Position numbers and translations under genes: made by a program. Of a DNA stretch of 64,000 bases, positions 62,685-64,000 are shown in pieces (position 1 is the stretch's first letter; each line of letters starts with the position of its first letter). The notes beneath the pieces are model-generated. The model made no database searches, had not been told where the DNA came from, and saw nothing but the letters and a program-made list of their open reading frames with translations. The DNA comes from Lateolabrax maculatus (Eukaryota; Chordata; Actinopteri; Acropomatiformes; Lateolabracidae), in NCBI GenBank assembly GCA_031216445.1, contig CM062205.1:17197001-17261000 (forward strand). Direction: 5' to 3'.

Positions 62685-64000
62685 CTCTGAAACGCCAAAA
62701 GGGCTGACCTCTTTACGCTGATTAACATTCCATCGGGGGAGGAGGGAGAGACGAAGAGATACTTTCCCTCACCTTCTTGCCCTCTGTTTTCCTCCTCTAT
62801 CTCTGCTTTCTTTTTTACCTCCGATTGTTCGGCCCATCTTTTTCTTCTGGTTTGCCTACTTGAACGCAATTATCACTCCTTTTCAATTTCCTCCTCAGTG
62901 CTACTTTTATTACAATCTTTCGCCCGTCTGTCTACTGTTGTCCCCATTTTTTCCTCTGGTAAAGTTAATGTGTCCATGCATGTATGTGTGCGTATGTTTT
63001 TGAGGCATGTCGTGGCAGGCCCCGCTACTCTCACAAGAACTTGACTGACTCACCACATTGGAGTGTGTGGACGTAATTCACACACTAATTTATGCTGATG
63101 ATTACTTAACATTTCCATGCATGTGCAGCTACTTACTCATAGACAAACATGAGCAGATACACATCTTCTTATTCTCGCAATCATCGATGACAAAAATCAA
63201 AAAAAAAAAAAAAGAGCTGGGTGTTTCATCAACTTTTCCACACCTCTTGTGCTTTATTGAGACCTGTGATCCATCCATGTCTCCACACCTGCTCTCTCAA
63301 AGCTTTTTTGTGGCCGTTGGTGTGCACTGGCACGTGGCAGCATGTGCTTGCCCGCAATGGCCCAATAAAGATTGGGAGTGTGGACATGGTATTTGAACAC
63401 TGTGGTTTTCAGACCAATCCTTGTGCCGAACCTTTGATGGATTCCCAGTGGGTGCAAGTCCTCTGCTTAAGTTTGCAGCGACAAAAACATCAATGTTTTC
63501 AGATGCATTCAGGCATATAATTAATAAGTAAGGTTGAGTTTAAAAAGAGTTCTATATGATACAAGTCTATGTTTTGCCGCCATTAACATACAAGCAGGTC
63601 GAAAATCGGCATATCGGTTATATGTTAAAGGTGTTACATAAGGGTGGGAGAATGTAAGTATCAGTACAGCGGGGGTAGTTTATGAAAATGAACAATGTTT
63701 AAAGTTCCTCTATGTTGCCTGCACCCATAGCTCCTCGCTCATTTGCCAGCAAAAGTCCACAGAATGACGGGTTTTGCCGGCTCTCAATTATTTTAGACAA
63801 AATGATTAAAGAAAATGGTTGCAGTATTAGTTGAGAGCATATAAATATATACTTTCCCTTTCTAAAAGGAAAAAAAGTAACTGACAGTCTTAGTCGCAGA
63901 CATTAACTTCTTAATGTCCCCCGGCCACATGAATAACTACTGAGGAACAAGAATGATCTGATCCAAAACCCACATGTTGAGCAGGAAAGGTTAACCTGGG

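Overview
This is vertebrate nuclear DNA, most likely from a ray-finned (teleost, probably spiny-rayed) fish. It has small GT-AG exons, very many (CA)n/(GT)n microsatellites and several short interspersed repeats typical of fish genomes. Two genes are supported, both on the minus strand and arranged head to tail. No bacterial or viral genes are visible.

1-20890: UGGT1, the endoplasmic-reticulum folding sensor UDP-glucose:glycoprotein glucosyltransferase. It reads right to left. I resolved 31 coding exons (3512 nt, codons 1 to about 1171). Every junction keeps the reading frame and every intron is GT-AG. The start codon is at 20890. The gene runs off the left edge before the catalytic GT24 domain, so only the signal peptide, the four thioredoxin-like domains and the start of the beta-sandwich region are present. 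Exon 21 is a 24-nt microexon. Introns hold (CA)n tracts beside splice sites, a foldback repeat (intron 22), a short element with inverted ends (intron 6) and a nested insertion (intron 9).

20891-28898: the UGGT1 promoter side, an intergenic stretch without genes, then the probable 3' UTR of the next gene, with a candidate poly(A) signal near 25125.

28899-33305: the C-terminal 265 residues of HS6ST1, heparan-sulfate 6-O-sulfotransferase 1, on three exons. The first coding exon, with the N-terminal membrane anchor and the 5'-phosphosulfate-binding loop, is not in the window.

33306-64000: at least 30.7 kb of HS6ST1 intron 1. It has no recognisable exons. It is rich in microsatellites, including a (AG)n/(TC)n inverted pair, a decayed minisatellite at 34597-35010, copies of a roughly 260-bp terminal-inverted-repeat element, and a recursive-splice-like motif at 57606.

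The two genes act in different steps of the secretory pathway: UGGT1 in ER glycoprotein quality control and HS6ST1 in Golgi heparan-sulfate modification. They are neighbours by conserved linkage (UGGT1 and HS6ST1 are also close in human), not a functional operon. I found no new gene system. The observations most worth checking are the microexon, the recursive-splice-like site, the repeat tracts at UGGT1 splice sites and the two extra HS6ST1 introns.
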